This document shows positions 62,901-64,000 of a stretch of 64,000 nucleotides of DNA, one piece after another. Position numbers and translations under genes: made by a program. The DNA comes from Coemansia sp. RSA 487. Lineage: Eukaryota > Kickxellomycota > Kickxellomycetes > Kickxellales > Kickxellaceae. The stretch is taken from the NCBI GenBank assembly GCA_027577595.1, contig JANBRJ010000003.1, forward strand, positions 186,001 through 250,000, read 5' to 3'. Below the pieces are notes generated by a model. It was not told where the DNA came from. It saw only the letters and a list, made by a program, of their open reading frames with translations, and searched no databases. Position 1 is the stretch's first letter, and every line of letters starts with the position of its first letter.

Positions 62901-64000
62901 CGATGGGCCGCGATACCAAGGGCGCAAAGGAAGTCAACCTCGTGCCGTCAGACCGGCCGCAGGATGTGTACTCGGGTATCCTAGACGTTATTATCCGCCT
63001 TATTGACGAGGACTGCAAGAACGGCGTCCAGCAAGCGCTTGCTCTTCAGAACAAGCTTACCCGCAAAATCGTTAAGCAGACCGTCATGACCAATGTGTAT
63101 GGCGTGACGCTTATTGGTGCCAAGGAACAGATCGCTGCACGGTTGCGCGAAGTAAAAGACGATAATGGCAACCTGGCCTTTGAGGTTCTCGAGGTGAACA
63201 ATCTGGCTATGTACGTAGCCAAGAAGATCTTTGAGTCGCTCGGCGAGATGTTCACCCAGGCACAGCAGATCCAGAATTGGCTCAACGAGTCCGCCAGACG
63301 CATTGCCAAGAGCATGCCTGCGTCGGCGCTGCTTGAATGGAAGCAAAGAATTGTAAGCGACAAGGAGGCCAAGGAGAAGCTTGACGCGGCAAAGCGCAAG
63401 GCGAAGCAAGAGGGTGGCGTGCTTGATATCGACACGATCCTGGAGATCAGGCCGGATCTGGGCCCCGGAAGCAGGCGGAGGAAGCGCATGGACAAGCTTT
63501 CCACCAAGCCCATGGCTACCGTCACGTGGACCACACCCGTAGGACTGACTGTTACTCAGCCGTACCGCAAGTACTCGCAGCGCCTGGTCAACACGCAGCT
63601 ACAGAGCATTTCACTTTATGATACGCATATGCCGTCGCCTGTAAACTCGCAAAAGCAAAAGACCGCGTTCCCTCCGAACTTTGTGCACTCGCTTGATGCC
63701 TCGCACATGGTCCTGTCTGCAATCGAGTGTAAGATAGCCGGCCTGGTTTTTGCGTCCGTTCACGACTCATATTGGACGCATGCTTGTGACGTAGATAGGA
63801 TGAACGAGATTCTGCGCGACCAATTTGTCAAACTGCATGAGCTCGATATCATGGAGAACCTCAAGTCAGAGCTCGAGCAAAGGTACGCCGATTACAAGAT
63901 GCCCACAGATACCTTGGAGTATATCAGCACCTCCTCTGTAAAGATGGCGAAGAAGAAAACCAAGTCCGCAAAGAAAGCTGAGGAGTGTTTGGAGGATGAG
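59974..64000 (+). CDS. RPO41: Mitochondrial DNA-directed RNA polymerase (3' end cut by window)
   Basis: Two exons, 59974..60569 and 60730 to the window edge; intron GTAAGT...TAG. The product begins with a mitochondrial presequence (MSQLLLRAVRSFSMHRPYAL), then a PPR-like N-terminal domain (HNEIIYGLLNARPQPMTMDA). The T7-type single-subunit polymerase core has FRGRAYPIPPHFNHLGNDL, palm motif A HQDGTCNGLQHYAAMGR, motif B RKIVKQTVMTNVYGVT and motif C VHDSYWTHA, with the catalytic Asp residues present. It transcribes the mitochondrial genome. The final tens of codons lie beyond the window. A start at 59884 is possible. Confidence 0.95.

Overview
This is a fungal nuclear contig fragment: compact, intron-poor to moderately intron-bearing, with GT-AG introns whose donors are almost all GTAAGT or GTATGT. 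It looks like an early-diverging, non-Dikarya fungus, perhaps Kickxellomycotina. That placement is inferred from gene content: a fungal-type DUF2015 protein, a fungal NuA4 scaffold (Eaf1/Vid21) and a fungal Msk1-type lysyl-tRNA synthetase sit beside genes that are absent or reduced in yeasts (a NELF-A homologue, a Treslin/Sld3-like protein, a MARCH5-like RING-CH ligase, DDX41). I see no transposons, viral remnants or CRISPR arrays.

Layout. 0-7.6 kb: DUF2015 protein, POLD3, mitochondrial rhodanese, MARCH5-like E3, a secreted type I membrane protein and PDCD5. 7.9-16.3 kb: an unrecognised five-exon gene, a small YABBY/HMG-like protein, mitochondrial LysRS, tRNA-Leu(CAG) and DDX41. 16.6-28.9 kb: Eaf1/Vid21, SF3B1, Notchless/Rsa4 and prefoldin 5. 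29.5-31.6 kb: a 14-3-3 gene with two tiny exons. 32-44.4 kb: a lineage-specific F-box-like gene and its broken inverted copy flank a FYR-domain protein, the NELF-A homologue, mL40 and FIG4. 44.8-49.3 kb: DIM1, a small unrecognised spliced gene and a mitochondrial helical-repeat protein. 50-64 kb: a four-finger Msn2-like factor, HSF, the Treslin/Sld3-like protein, a BAHD-type acyltransferase, and mitochondrial RNA polymerase, which runs off the window end.

Functional grouping. No operon-like logic is expected, but themes recur. Transcription and chromatin: NELF-A, Eaf1, the FYR protein, HSF and the C2H2 factor. Pre-mRNA splicing: SF3B1, DIM1 and DDX41. DNA replication: POLD3 and Treslin/Sld3. 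Mitochondria: rhodanese, MARCH5-like, LysRS, mL40, the PPR-like protein and RPO41. Many neighbours are head-to-head with shared 280-670 bp promoters, or tail-to-tail with under 130 bp between stops.

The most notable observations are: (1) a full-architecture NELF-A homologue in a fungus; (2) a Treslin-like N-terminus joined to a Sld3-type domain; (3) two tandem Msn2-type finger pairs in one protein beneath a six-site STRE cluster; (4) an inverted gene duplication with a pseudogenised copy and a 28-30 bp micro-inversion between 9-bp inverted repeats in its promoter; (5) natural substitutions at three SF3B1 cancer hot-spot positions; (6) an Eaf1 start codon that appears to form the whole coding part of its own exon.
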